Below are positions 47,364 through 60,030 of a stretch of DNA of 64,000 nt, piece by piece (the first letter of the stretch is position 1; each line of letters opens with the position of its first letter). The notes beneath the pieces are model-generated. The model made no database searches and was not told the DNA's origin. It saw nothing but the letters and a program-made list of their open reading frames with translations. A program made the position numbers and the translations under genes. Origin of the DNA: Microcebus murinus (lineage: Eukaryota > Chordata > Mammalia > Primates > Cheirogaleidae); contig NC_134120.1 of the NCBI RefSeq assembly GCF_040939455.1, positions 60,555,501 to 60,619,500 of the forward strand. The letters are read 5' to 3'.

Positions 47364-50300
47364 GCTGTTTCCACTCACTCTCTGGAGTTGTATAGGCAGC
47401 GTGCTGTGTTGCGATAGCTGTGTCCACTCACCCACGGGAGACTGGCAGGCACAGTGCTTTGTGTAACTGGCTTTGTCCACTCACCCAATGGAGACGGGCA
47501 GTCAGGGCTCTATGTGGAACTGGCTGTGTCCACTCACTCACGAGAGACGAGCAGGCTGAGTACTGTGCGGAACTGGCTGTATCCACTCCCCCTGGGGAGA
47601 CGGGCAGGCACGGCGCTGTGTGGAACTGGCTGTGTACACTCACCGACGGGAGAGGGGCAGGCAGTGTGCTGTGTGGAACTGGTTATTTTCAGACACCCTC
47701 GGGAGATGTGCAGGCACAGCGCTGTGTGGAACTGGTTGTTTCCACTTACCCATTATAGACAGGCAGGCAGGGTTCTGTGTGTAACTGGTTGTGTCCACTC
47801 ACACTCGGGAGACGGGCAGACAGGGGCTTTGTTGAACTAGCTGTGTCCACTCACCCAGGGGCGACGGGCATGCTGGATGATGTGTAGAACTGGCTGTGTC
47901 CAGTCACACAAGTGAGATGGGCAGGTAGGGCGCTTTGTGGAACTCGCTGTCTCCACACAGACACAGGAGTCGGGCAGGCAGGGCGCTGTGTTTAACTGGC
48001 TATGTCCACACACCCAGGGGAGACCGGCAGGCAGGGCACTGGTTGGAGCTGGCTATATCTACTCACCCATCACAGACGGGCACGCCGGGCGCTGTGTGGA
48101 ACTGGCTGTGTCCACTCACACATGGGTGACGGGCTAGCACGGCGCATTGTTGAACTGGCTGTGTCCTCACACCCACGGGAGATGGTCAGGCAGTGCGCTG
48201 TGTATAACTGGCTGTGGCCATACAGCCACGGGTGACGAGCTGGCACGGCGCATTGTTGAACTGGCCGTGTCCTCACACCCACGGGAGACGGGCAGGCAGG
48301 TCGCTGTGTGAACTGGCTGTGTTCACACACCCGCGGGCGACGGGCATGCTGGGTGCTGTGTGGAACTGACTGTGTCCATTCACCCATGGGAGACGGGCAG
48401 GCAGGGTGCTGTGTGGACTGGCTGTGTCCACTCACTAACAGGAGACAGACATGCTGGGTGCTGTGTAGAACTGGCTATGCCGGATCACCCACGCGAGAGG
48501 GGCAGGCAGGGCACAGTGTGGAACTGACTGTGTCCACTCACCCACGGGAGTCGGGTAGACAGTGCGCTTTGTGGAACTGGCTGTGTCCACCCACCCACGG
48601 GAGATGGGCAGGAAGTGTACTGTGTGGAACTGGCTGTGTCCAATCATACATGGGAGACGGGGAGGTAGGGCGCTGTGTGTAACTGTCTGTGTCCATTCAC
48701 CCACGGGAGACGGGCAGGCAGTACGCTGTGTGGAATTGGCTGTGTCTACACACCCACGGGAGATGGGCATGCAGGGCGCTGTGTGAAACTCACTGTGTCC
48801 ACTCACCCTCTGGAGAAGGGCAGGCAGGGTGCTGTGTGGAACTTGGTGTGTCCACTCACCCATGGGAGACAGGCAGGCAGGTCGCTGTGTGGGACTGTCT
48901 GTGTCCACACACCCACAGGAGACGGGCAGGCAGGGCGCTGTGTGGAACTGGCTGTGACGTAACACCCACAAGCGACGGGCATGCTGGGTGCTGTGTGGAA
49001 CTGGCTGTGTCCATTCACCCACGGAGACAGGCAGGCAGGTCGCTGTGAGGAACTGGCTGTGTCCACACACCCATGGGAGACAGGCAAGCAGGGCGTGGTG
49101 TGGATCTGGCTGTGGCCACACACCCACGGGAGACGGGCAGGCAGGGCGCTGTGTGGAACTGGCTGTGTTCACACACCCACGGGAGACGGGCAGGTAGGGA
49201 GCTGTGTGGAACTTTCTGTGTCCACACAATCACGGGAGACGGGCAAGAAGTGCGCTGTGTTTAACTGGCTATGTCCACACACCCACGGAGGACGAGCAGG
49301 CTGTGTGGAAATGGCTGTGTCGACTCACCCAAGGGAGACAGGCAGGCAGGGCGCTGTGTGGAACTGGCTGTGTCCACTCACCCACTGGAGACGGGCAGGC
49401 ATGGCGCTGTGTGGAACTGGCTGTCTCCAGTCACCCACGGGAGACGGGCAGGTAGGGTGATGTGTGGATCTGGCTGTGTCCACACACTCACGGGAGATGG
49501 GCAGGCTGGGCACGGTGTTGGACTATCTGTGTCCACTCACCCACAGTCGACGGGCAGGCAGGGCGCTGTGTGGAACTGGTTGTGTCCACTCATCCACGGG
49601 ACACTGGCAAGCAGGGCGCTGTGTGGAACTGGCTGTGTTCACACACCCACGGGAGACGGGCATGCTTAGTGCTGTGTGGAACTGGCTGTTTCCACTTACC
49701 CACGGGAGACGGGCAGGTAGGGCGCTGTGTGGAACTTTCTGTGTCCACACAATCACGGGAGACGGGCAAGAAGGGTGCTGTGTTTAACTGTCTATGTCCA
49801 CATACCCACAGAGGACGGGCAGGCAGGGCGCTGGGTTGAACTGTCTGTGTCCACTCACCCACGGAAGACAGGCAGGAAGGGCGCTGTGTGGATCTGGCTT
49901 ATCCACTCACCCACGGGAGATGGGTAGGCAGCGCACTGTGTGGATCTGGATGTGAACACTCACCCACGGGAGAAGGACAGCAGGGCGCTGTATGGAACTG
50001 GCTGTGTCCACACACCCAAGGGCGATGAGCTTGCTGGGTGCTGTTTGGAACTGGCTGTGTCCAGTCACACATAGGAGATGGGCAGGTATGGCGCTGTGTG
50101 GAACTGGCTATGTCCAAACACCCACGGGAGACGGGAAGGCAGGGCGCTGTGTTTAACTGGCTATATCCACACACCCACAGGAGACGGGCAGGCAAGGCGC
50201 TGTGTGGAGCTGGCTATGTCCACTCACCCATCGGAGATGGGCGGGCAGGGCGCTGTGTGGAACTGGCTGTGTCCACACACCCACGGGTGACGGGCTGGCA

Positions 50301-53300
50301 TGGCGCATTGTTTAACTGGCCGTGTCCTCACACCCACGGGAGATGGGCAGGCAGGGCACTGTGTGGAACTGGCTGTGTCCACACACCCACGGGTGACGGG
50401 CTGGCATGGTTCCTTGTTTAACTGGCCGTGTCCTCACCCCCACGGAAGACGGGCAGTCAGGGCACGGTGTTGGCCTGGCTGTGTCCACTGACCCACGAAA
50501 AATGGGCAAGCAGGTCACTGTGTGGATCTGGCTGTGTTCACACACACACGGGCGACGGGCATGCTGGGTGCTTTGTGGAACCGGCACTGCCCAGTCACCC
50601 ATGGGAGATGGGCAGGCCGGGCGCTGTGTGGAACTTGCTGTGTCCACTCACCCACGGGAGATGGGCAGGCATGGCCCTGTGTGGAACTGGTTGTGTCCAC
50701 ACACCCACGGGAGACAGGCAGGCCGGGCTCGGTGTGTATCTGGCTGTGTCCACACACCCATGGGAGACGGGCAGGCACGGCGCTGTGTGGAACTGGCTGT
50801 ATCCACTCACCACGGGAGATGGACAGGCAGGGCGCTGTGTTAAACTGGCTGTGTCCACACACCCACAGGAGACGGGGATGCTAGGTGCTGTGTGGAACTT
50901 GCTGTGTCCAGTCACCCATGGGAGACGTGCACGCAGGGCACTGTGTTAAACAGGCTTTGTCTACACATCCACGTGAGACGGGCTGGCAGGGCACTGTGTG
51001 GAACTTGCTGTGTCAACTAACCCACAAGAGACGGGCAGGCACGGTGCTATGTGGAGCTGGCTGTGTCGACTCACTCACGGAGACAGGCAGGTAGGGTGCT
51101 GTGTTGAACTGGCTGTGTCAACTCACCCATAGGAGACAGGCAGGCAGGGCGCTGTGTGGAGCTGGCTATGTCCACTCACCCATCAGAGACGGGCAGGCAG
51201 GGCGCTGGGTTGAACTGGCTGTGTCCACTCAGCCACGGGAGACGGGCAGGCATGGTGATGTGTGGAACTGGCTTTGTCCACTCAAGAAAGAGAGATGGGC
51301 AGGCAGGGCGCTGTGTTTTACTGGCTGCGTGCACTCACCCATGGGAGATGGGCAGGCAGGGCGCTGTGTTGCACTGGCTGTGTCCACTCACCCACTGGAG
51401 ATGGGCAGGCAGGGCGCTCTGTGGAACTGGCTGTCTCCAGTCACCCACAGGAGACGGGCAGGTAGGGTGATGTGTGGATCTGGCTGTATCCACACACTCA
51501 CGGGAGATGGGCAGGCTGGGCGCGGTGTTGGACTGTCTGTGTCCACTCACCCACAGTCGACGGGCAGGCAGGGCACTGTGTGGAACTGGATGTGTCCAAA
51601 CACCCACGGGAGACGGGCATGCTGGGTGCTGTGTGGAAATGGCTGTGTCTTGTCACCCATGGGAGATGGGCATGTAGGGAGCTGTGTGGAACTGGCTGTG
51701 TACACAAACCCATGGGAGATGGGCAGGCAGGGCGCTGTGTAACTGGCAGTGTCCACACACCCACTGGAGACGGACCGGCAGGGTGCTGTGTTGAACTGGC
51801 TATGTCAACACACCCACGGGAGATGGGCAAGAAGGGCTCTGTGTTTAACTGGCTGTGTCTTGTCACCCATGGGAGACGGGCATGTAGGGAGCTGTGTGGA
51901 ACTGGCTGTGTCCACTCACCCACGGGAGACGGGCAAGCACGGCGCTGTATGGATCTGGCTGTGTCCACTTACCCACGGGAGATGGGAAGTCATGGCGCTG
52001 TGTTGAACTGGGTGTGTCCTTACACTCACGGGAGACAGGCATGTAGGGCACTGTGTGGAACTGGTTGTGTCCTCTCACCCACTGGAGACGGGCAGGCAGG
52101 GCGCTGTGTGGAAAAGGCTGTGCCTACTCACCCTCTGAAGATGGGCCGGCAGGGTGCTGTGTTAAATTGGCTTTGTCACAAACCCACGGGAGACAGGCAA
52201 GCACAGCGCTCTGTGGAACTGGCTGTGTCCACTCACCCACGGAAGACGGGCAGGCAGGGCGCTGTGTTGAACTCGCCGTGTCCACACACTGATGGTAGAC
52301 GTGCAGGCAGGGCGCAGTGTGGAACTGGCTGTGTCCACACACCCACGGGAGATGGGCAGGCAGGGAGCTGTGTGGAACGGGCTGTGTCCACACACCCACG
52401 GGAGACGTGCAGGCAGGGGGCTGTGTGGAACGGGCTGTGTCCACTCACCCACGGGAAACGGGCAGGAAGTGCACTGTGTTCAACTGGCTATGTCCAGAAA
52501 CCCACGGGATATGGGCAAGTAGTGAGCTGTCTTGAACTGGCTGTGTCCACACACCCATTGGAGACCGGCAGGCAGGGCGCTGTGTTGAATTGGCTGTGTC
52601 CACTCTCCGACAAGAAATGGGCAGGAAGTGCGCTGTGTTGAACTGTCTGTGTCCACACACCCATGGGAGATGGGCAGGCACGACGCTGTGTGTAACTGGC
52701 TGTGTCCACTCACTCTCTGGAGACGGGCAGGCAGGGCGCTGTGTGGAACTAGCTGTGTCCACTCACCCACGGGAGACGGACCGGCACAGTGCTGTTTGTA
52801 ACTGGCTGTGTCCACTCACCCATTGGAGAGGGGCAGTCAGGGTGCTATGTGGAACAGGCTGTGTGCACTCACTCACGAGAGACGGGCAGGCACGGTGCTG
52901 TGTGGAACTGGGTGTGTCCTCTCACCCACGGGAGACGGGCAGGTAGGGTGCTGTGTTGAACTGGCTTTGTCAACACCCCCACTCTAGACGGGCAGGTAGG
53001 GCACAGGTTTGAACTGGCTGTGTCCACTCACCCACGGGAGACGGACAGGCTGGGCGCTGTGTGGAACTGGCTGTGTCCACACACCCACGATAGACGGGCA
53101 GACACGGCACTGTGTAGAACTGGCTGTGTCCACACACCCACGGGAGACGGGAAGGCAGGGCACTGTGTGGTACTGGCTGTGTCCACTCACCCACGGAATA
53201 CGGGCAGGTAGGGTGCTGTGTGGATCTGGCTGTGTCCACACACCCATGGGAGATGGGCAGGCTGAGTGCTGTGTTGAACTGGCTGTGTCCACTCACCCAT

Positions 53301-56300
53301 GGGCAAGGGGCAGGCAGGGCATGGTGTTGAACTGGCTATGTCCACACACCCACGGGAGATGGGCTGGCAGGGCGATGTGTGGATCTGGCTGTGTCCACTC
53401 ACTTACTGGAGACGGGCATGCAGGGCACTGTGTGGAACTAGCTGTGTCCACTCTCCCATGGGAGACTGGCAGGATCAGCACTTTATGTAACTGGCCGTGT
53501 CTACTCACACACTGGAGACAGGCAGTCAGGGCGCTGTGTTGAACTGGCTGTGTCCACACCACCAAAGGAGACAGGCCGGTAGGGCACTGTGTGGAACCTG
53601 CAGTGTCCACTCACCCATGGGAGACGGGCAAGGAGGGCGCTGTGTGGAAATGGCTGTGTCCACTCACTCTCTTAAGACGGGCAGGCAGGGCGCTGTGTGG
53701 AACGAGCTGTGTCCACTCACCCACGGGAGACGGGCAGGCACAGAGCTGTGTGTAACAGGCTCTGTCCACTCAACCACTGGAGCCGGGCAGTCACGGCGCT
53801 GTTTGGAACTGGCTTTGTACACTCACCCACAGGAGATGGGCAGGCAGGGCACTGTGTTGAACTGGCTGTGTCCACACACCCATGGGACATGGGCATAGAG
53901 GGCGCTGTGTCGAAATGGCTGTGTCCACTCACCCACTGGAGACTCCCAGGGAGGGTGCTGAGTGGAACTGGCTGTGTCCACTCACACACGGGAGAAGGGC
54001 AGGCAGGGCGCGGTGTGGAACTGGTTGTGTCCACACACCGATGGGAGATGGGCAGACAGGGCACTGTGTGGAACTAGCTCTGTCCACACACCCACGGAAG
54101 AAGGGCAGGCAGGGCACTGAGTGGAACTGTCTGTGTCCACACACCCACGGGAGACGGGCAGGCAGGGCGCTGTGTGGAACTGGCTGTGTCCACTCACCCA
54201 CGGGAGACCTGCAGGCAGTGCACAGTGTGGAACTGGGTGTGTCCACACCCCCACGGGAGGCGGTCAGGCATGCCGCTGTGTGGAACTGTCTGTGTCCACT
54301 AACCCACGGGAAACGGGCAGGAAGTGCGCTCTGTTGAACTGGCTATGTCCACACACCCACGGGAGACGGGCAAGTAGTGCACTCTGATGAACTGGCTGTG
54401 TCCACTCTCCGACAAGAAAGGGGCAAGAAGTGCGCTGTGTTCAACTGGCTGTGTCCACACACCCAAGGGAGATGGGCAGGCAGGGAGCTGTGTGGAACTG
54501 GCTGTGTCCACTCACTCTCTGGAGATGGGCAGGCAGGGCGCTGTGAGGAACTAGCTGTGTCCACTCACCCACGGGAGATGGGCAGGCACAGTGCTGTGTG
54601 TACCTGGCTGTGTCCACTCACCCACTGGATACGGGCAGGCTGGGCGCTGTGTGGAACTGGCTGTGTCAAGACTCTCCCCGGAGATGGGCAGGTGCTTTGT
54701 GTATCTGGCTGCGTCCACTCACCCACGGGAGACGGGCAGGCAGGGCGCTGTGTGGAACTGGCTGTGTCCACTCACCCAAGGGAGACGGGCAAACGGGGTG
54801 CTGTGTGGAACTGGCGGTGTCCACTCACCAACGAAAGACTGGCAGGCAGGGGGCTCTGTGGAACTGGCTGTTTCCACTTACCCACGGGAGATGCGCAGAC
54901 ATGGCCCTGTGTGGATCTGGCTGTGTCGACTAAGAAATGGGAGACAGGCAGGCAGGCCACTGTGTAGATCTGGCTGTGTCCATTCACCAACGGGAGACAG
55001 GCAGGCAGGGCGCTGTGTGGAACTGGCTGTGTCCACACACCCACGCGAGATGGGCAGGCAGGGCACTGTGTGGACCTGGCTGTGTCCAGACTCTCATGGG
55101 AGATGGGCAGGAAGGGCACTGTGTGGAACTGGCTGTGTCCACACACCCACGGAAGACGGTGAGGCATGGTGCTGTGTGGAACTGGCTGTTTCCACTCACC
55201 CACGGGAGACCGGCAGGTAGGGCGCTATGTAGATCTGGCTGTGTCCACACCCCCATGGGAGACCGGGAGGCTGGGCGCTGTGTTGAACTGGGAATGTCCA
55301 CTCACCTTCGGGAGATGAGCAGGCAGGGCACTGTGTGGAACTGGCTGTCTCCCCGCACCCATTTGAGACGGGCAGGCAGGGCGCTGTGTGGACATGGCTG
55401 TGTCCAGACTCTCACAGAAGACGGGCAGGCAAGGCGCTTTGTGCATCTGGCTGTGTCCAGTCACCCACGGGAGACGGGCAGGCAGGGCGCTGTATGGATC
55501 TGGCTGTGTCAACTCAACCATGGGAGACCGGCAGGCTGGGCGCTGTGTTGAACCGGCTGTGTCCACTAAGCCATGGGAGACGGGCAGGCTTTGCGCTGTG
55601 TGGAACTGGCTGTGTCCCCTCACCCATTGGAGACGGGCAGGCAGGGCGCTGTGAGGACCTGGCTGTGTCCAGACTTTCACTGAGACGAGCAGGCAAGGAG
55701 CTGTGTGGATCTGGCTGTGTCCACACACCCACGGGAGACGGGCAGGCAGTGCGCTATGTGGAATAGGCTATGTCCACTCAACAACGGGACACGGCTAGGC
55801 AGGGCGCCGTGTGGAACTGCCTGTGTTCACACACACACGCGAGACGGGCAGGCAGTGCACTGTGTGGAACTGGCCTTGTACACTCACCCACAGGTGACGG
55901 GCAGGCAGGGCGCTGTGTGGATCTGGCTGTGTCCACACACCCATTGGAGAGCGGCAGGTTGGGCGCTGTGTTGAACTGGCTGTGACCTCTCACCCACGCG
56001 AGACTGTCCGGCAGGGTCCTGTGTGTATCTGGCTCTGTCCACACACCCAGTAAGACGGGCAGGGAGGGCGCTGTGTGGACCTGGCTGCGTCCAATCACCC
56101 ACGGGAGACGGGTAGGCAGCACGCTGTGTGGAACTGGCTGTGTCCACTCACCCACGAGAGATGGTCAGGTAGGGTGCTGTGAGGATATGGGTGTGTCCAC
56201 ACACCCATGGGAGACAGGCAGGCTTGGTGCTGTGTTGAACTGGCTGTGCCCACACACTCATGGGAGAGTGGCAGACAGGGCCCGGTGTGGATCTGGCTGT

Positions 56301-59300
56301 GTCCACACACCCATGGTAAATGGGCAGGCAGGGCGCAGTGTGGAACTGGCTGTGCCCACACACCCACAGGAGACGGGCGGGCAGGGCGTTGTGTGGAACT
56401 GGGTGTCTCCACTCACCCACGGGAGATGAGCTGGCAGGGCGCTGTGTGGATCTGGCTGTGTCCACACACCCACGGGACATGAGCAGGCAGGACGCTCTGT
56501 GGAACTGGCTGTGTCCACTCACCCACTGGAGATGAGTAGGTAGGGTGCTGTGTGGAACTGGCTGTGTCCACACACCCAACGGAGACGGGCAGGTAGGACG
56601 CTGTGTGAAACTGGCTGTGTACACTGACCCACGGGAGATGGGCAGGAAGGACGCTGTGTAGATTTGGCTGTGTCCACACACCCACCGGAGAAGGGCAGGC
56701 AGGGCGCTGTGTGGATCTGGCTGTATCCACATACCCATGGGAGACGGGCAAGCAGGGCGCTGTGTGGATCTGGCTGTGTCCACACACCCACGGGAGATGG
56801 GCAGGTAGGTCGGGGTGTTGAACTGGCTGTGTCCACACACTCACGAGAGCGTGGCAGGCAGGGCGCTGTGTGGAAATGGCTGTGTCCACTCACCCACGGG
56901 AGACGGGTAGGTAGGGTGCTATGTGGATCTGGCTGTGTCCACACACACGGGATAGTGGCAGGCAGGGTGCTGTGTGGAACTGGCCGTGTCCACTCACCCA
57001 CGGGAGATGGACAGGCAGGGCACTCTGTGGAACTGGCTGTGTCCACTCACCCACCGGAGATGGGCAAGCAGGGCGCTGTGTGGAACTGGCTGTTTCCACT
57101 CACCCACGGGAGACGGGCAGGCAGGGCGCTGTGTGGAAGTGGCTGTGTCCACTCACCCACGGGAGACGGGCAGGCAGGGCGCTGTGTGGAACTGGCTGTT
57201 TCCACTCACCCACGGGAGACGGGCAGGCAGGGCGCTGTGTGGAACTGGCTGTGTCCACTCACCCACGGGAGACGGGCAGGCAGGGCGCTGTGTGGAAGTG
57301 GCTGTGTCCACTCACCCATGGGAGATGGGCAGGCATGGCGCTGTGTGGATCTGGCTGTGTCCACATACCCATGGGAGACGGGCAAGCAGGGCACTGTGTG
57401 GATCTGGCTGTGTGCACTCACCCACGGGGGATGGGCAGGTAGGGCGTTGTGTGGATCTGGCTGTGTCCACACACCCATGGGATACATGCAGGTAGGGCGC
57501 TATGTGGATCTGGTTGTGTCCACACACACACAGGAGAGTGGCAGGCAGGGTTCTGTGTGGAACTGGCCGGGTCCACTCACCTACGGGAGATGGGCAGGCA
57601 AGGCGCTGAGTGGAACTGGATGTGTCCACACACCCACGGGAGTCGGGCAGGCAGGGAGTTGTGTGCAACTGGCTGTGTCCACTCACCCATGGGAGACGGG
57701 CAGGTCAGGTGCTGTGTGGAACTGGCTGTGTACACACACCAATGGGAGACGGGTAGACAGGGCACTGTGTGGAAGTGGCTGTGACTACACACCCACCGGA
57801 GATGGGCAGGCATGGCGCTGTGTTGAACTGGGCATGTCCTCACACCCATGGGAGATGGGCAGGCAGGGCGCTGTGTGGAACTGGCTGTGTCCACTCACCC
57901 ACGGTAGATGGGCAGGCAGAATGCTGTTTGGATCTGGCTGTGTCCACTCACCCACGGTAATGGGCAAGCAGGTCGCTGTGTGGTTCTGGCTGTGTCCACT
58001 CACCCACGGGAGACGGGCAGGCAGGCAGCTGTGTGGATCAGCCTGTGTCCTCTCACCCACGGAGGATGGGCAGGCAAGACGCTGTGTAGATTGGCTGTGT
58101 CCACACACTCACGGGAGAGTGGCATGCAGGGCGCTGTGTGGAACTTGCTATGTCCACTCAACCACGGGAGATGGGCAGGCAGAGCGCTGTGTGGAACTGG
58201 CTGTGTCCACTGAGCCATGGGAGATGGGCAGGCAGGGCGGGGTGTGGAACTGGCTGTGTCCACACACTCATGGGAAACTGTGAGGCAGGGCGTTGTGTGC
58301 ATCTGGCTGTGTCCACTCACCCACGGGAGATGGGTAGGCAGGGCGCTGTGTGGAACTGGCTGTGTCCACTCACCCACGGGAGATGGGCAGGTAGGGTGCT
58401 GTGTGGATCTGGTTGTGTCCACACAACCACGAGAGATGGGCAGGCAGGGCGCTGTGTGAATCTGGCTTTGTCCACACAGGCACGGGAGACTGGTAGGCAG
58501 AGCGATAGTGGATCTGGCTGTGTCCACTCACCCATGGTAATGGGCAGTTAGGGCGCTGTGTGGAACTTGTTGTGTCCACTGACCCGCCGTAGATGGGCAG
58601 GTAGGGTGTTGTGTGGAACTGGCTGTGTCCACACACCCACGGGAGATGGGCAGGCAGGGCACTGTGTGGAACTGGCTGTGTCCACTCACTCACTGGAGAC
58701 GGGCATGTAGGGCGCTGTGTGGATCTGGCTGTGTCCACACACCCATGGGAGATGGGCATACAAGACACTGTGTGGATCTGGCTGTGTCCACACTCCCATG
58801 GGAGTTGGGCATGAAAGGTGCTGTGTGGATCTGGCTGTGTCCTCACACCCATGGGAGACGGGCAGGCAGGATGCTGTGTGGAACTGGCTGTGTCCACACA
58901 CCCATCGGAGGCGGCCAGGTAGGGCGGGGTTGGAACTGGCTGTGTCAACACACTAATGGGAGAGTGGCAGGCAGGGCGCTCTGAGGAACTGGCTGTGTCT
59001 AGTCACCCACCGGAGACGGGCATGTAAGGCGCTGTGTGGATCTGGCTGTGTCCACACACCCATGGGAGACAGGCAGGCAGGGCACTGTGTAGAACTGGCT
59101 GTGTCCTCTAACCCACAGCAGACGGGCATGCAGGGCGCTGTGTGGAACTGGCTGTGTCCACACACTCACAGGAGAGTGGCAGACAGGGCGCTCTGTGGAT
59201 CTGGCTGTGTCCACTCACCCAGGGGACACGAGCAGGCAGGGCGCAGTGTGGAACTCGCTATGTCCACTCATCCACGGGAGACGGGCATCTAGGGCGCTGA

Positions 59301-60030
59301 GTGGAACTGGCTGTGTCCACACACCCATGGCAGACAGGCAGGCAAGGCATTGTGTGCAACTGGCTGTGTCCACTCACCCATGGGAGACAGGCAGGTCGGG
59401 TGCTGTGTGGAACTGGTGTGTCCACACACAAACAGGAGATGGGCAGGCAGGGTGCCGTGTGGAACTGGCTGTGTACACTCACCCACGGGAGAAGGGCAGG
59501 CAGGGTGCTGTGTGGAACTGGCTGTATCCACACACAAACGGGAGACGGGCAGGCAGGACGCTGTGTGGATCTTGCTGTGTGCACTCACCCATGGCGGATG
59601 GGCAGGTAGGGCGCTGGGTGGAACTGGCTGTGTCTACTCACCCAGGGGAGATGGGCAAGAAGGACATTGTGTGGATCTGGCTGTGTCCACTCACCCACGG
59701 GAGACAGGCAGGCAGGGCGCTGTTGGAACTGGCTGTGTCCACTCACACACGGGATCCGGGCAGGCCGGGTGCTGTGTGGATCTGGCTGTGTCCACTCACC
59801 CATGGGAGATGGGCCGGTAGGTCAGGATGTTGAACTGCGTGTGTCCACAAACCCACGGGAGACGAGCAGGCAAGGAGCTGTGTGGAACTGGCTGTCTCCA
59901 CTCAAACAACGGAGACAGGCAGGTAGGGCACTGTGTGAAACTGGCTGTGGCCACTCACCTTCAGGAGATAGGCAGGTAGGGTGGTATGGGGAACGGGCTG
60001 TGTCCACTCAGCCATGGTAGACTGATAGGT
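47364..60030 (+). repeat. 53-bp satellite array F (about 239 units)
   Basis: Longest array on the right side, beginning with the exit unit (GCTGTTTCCACTCACTCTC) and ending against an antisense L1. It includes a block copied at a spacing of about 38 units (49421 and 51431, marked by CTGTCTCCAGTCACCCAC and GTGTTGGACT) and another at about 10 units (49207 and 49734, GTGGAACTTTCTGTGTCC). Homogeneity is highest near 57.0-57.3 kb. Confidence 0.97.
57040..57330 (+). repeat. Most homogeneous satellite units
   Basis: Five to six consecutive units here are almost identical, with all three CpG sites intact in most of them. They alternate mainly between GGAACTGG and GGAAGTGG and between GTTTCC and GTGTCC. 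A two-unit (106-bp) periodicity is visible from these alternations. This is the best place to read the consensus and probably the most recently amplified part. Confidence 0.85.

Noticed and set aside
56664..58283. 539-codon open frame in satellite array F
   Set aside because: The satellite consensus has no stop in any plus-strand frame, and the translation is the same 53-residue cycle found in the other two frames and throughout the arrays. There is no start context, domain or codon bias that sets it apart.
8205..60030. CRISPR array
   Set aside because: Repeats are contiguous 53-bp tandem units without unique spacers, in a primate genome with Alu and L1 elements.
8205..60030. CENP-B box or centromeric satellite
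   Set aside because: The unit has CGGGAGACGGG but not the TTCG half of the CENP-B box, and 53 bp is unlike alpha satellite. Association is with telomeric repeat.
8205..60030. Nuclear receptor or NFI site in each unit (GGAAC...TGTCC; TGGCTGTGTCCA)
   Set aside because: Half-site spacing and bases do not fit the standard glucocorticoid or NFI elements. The resemblance is too weak to annotate.
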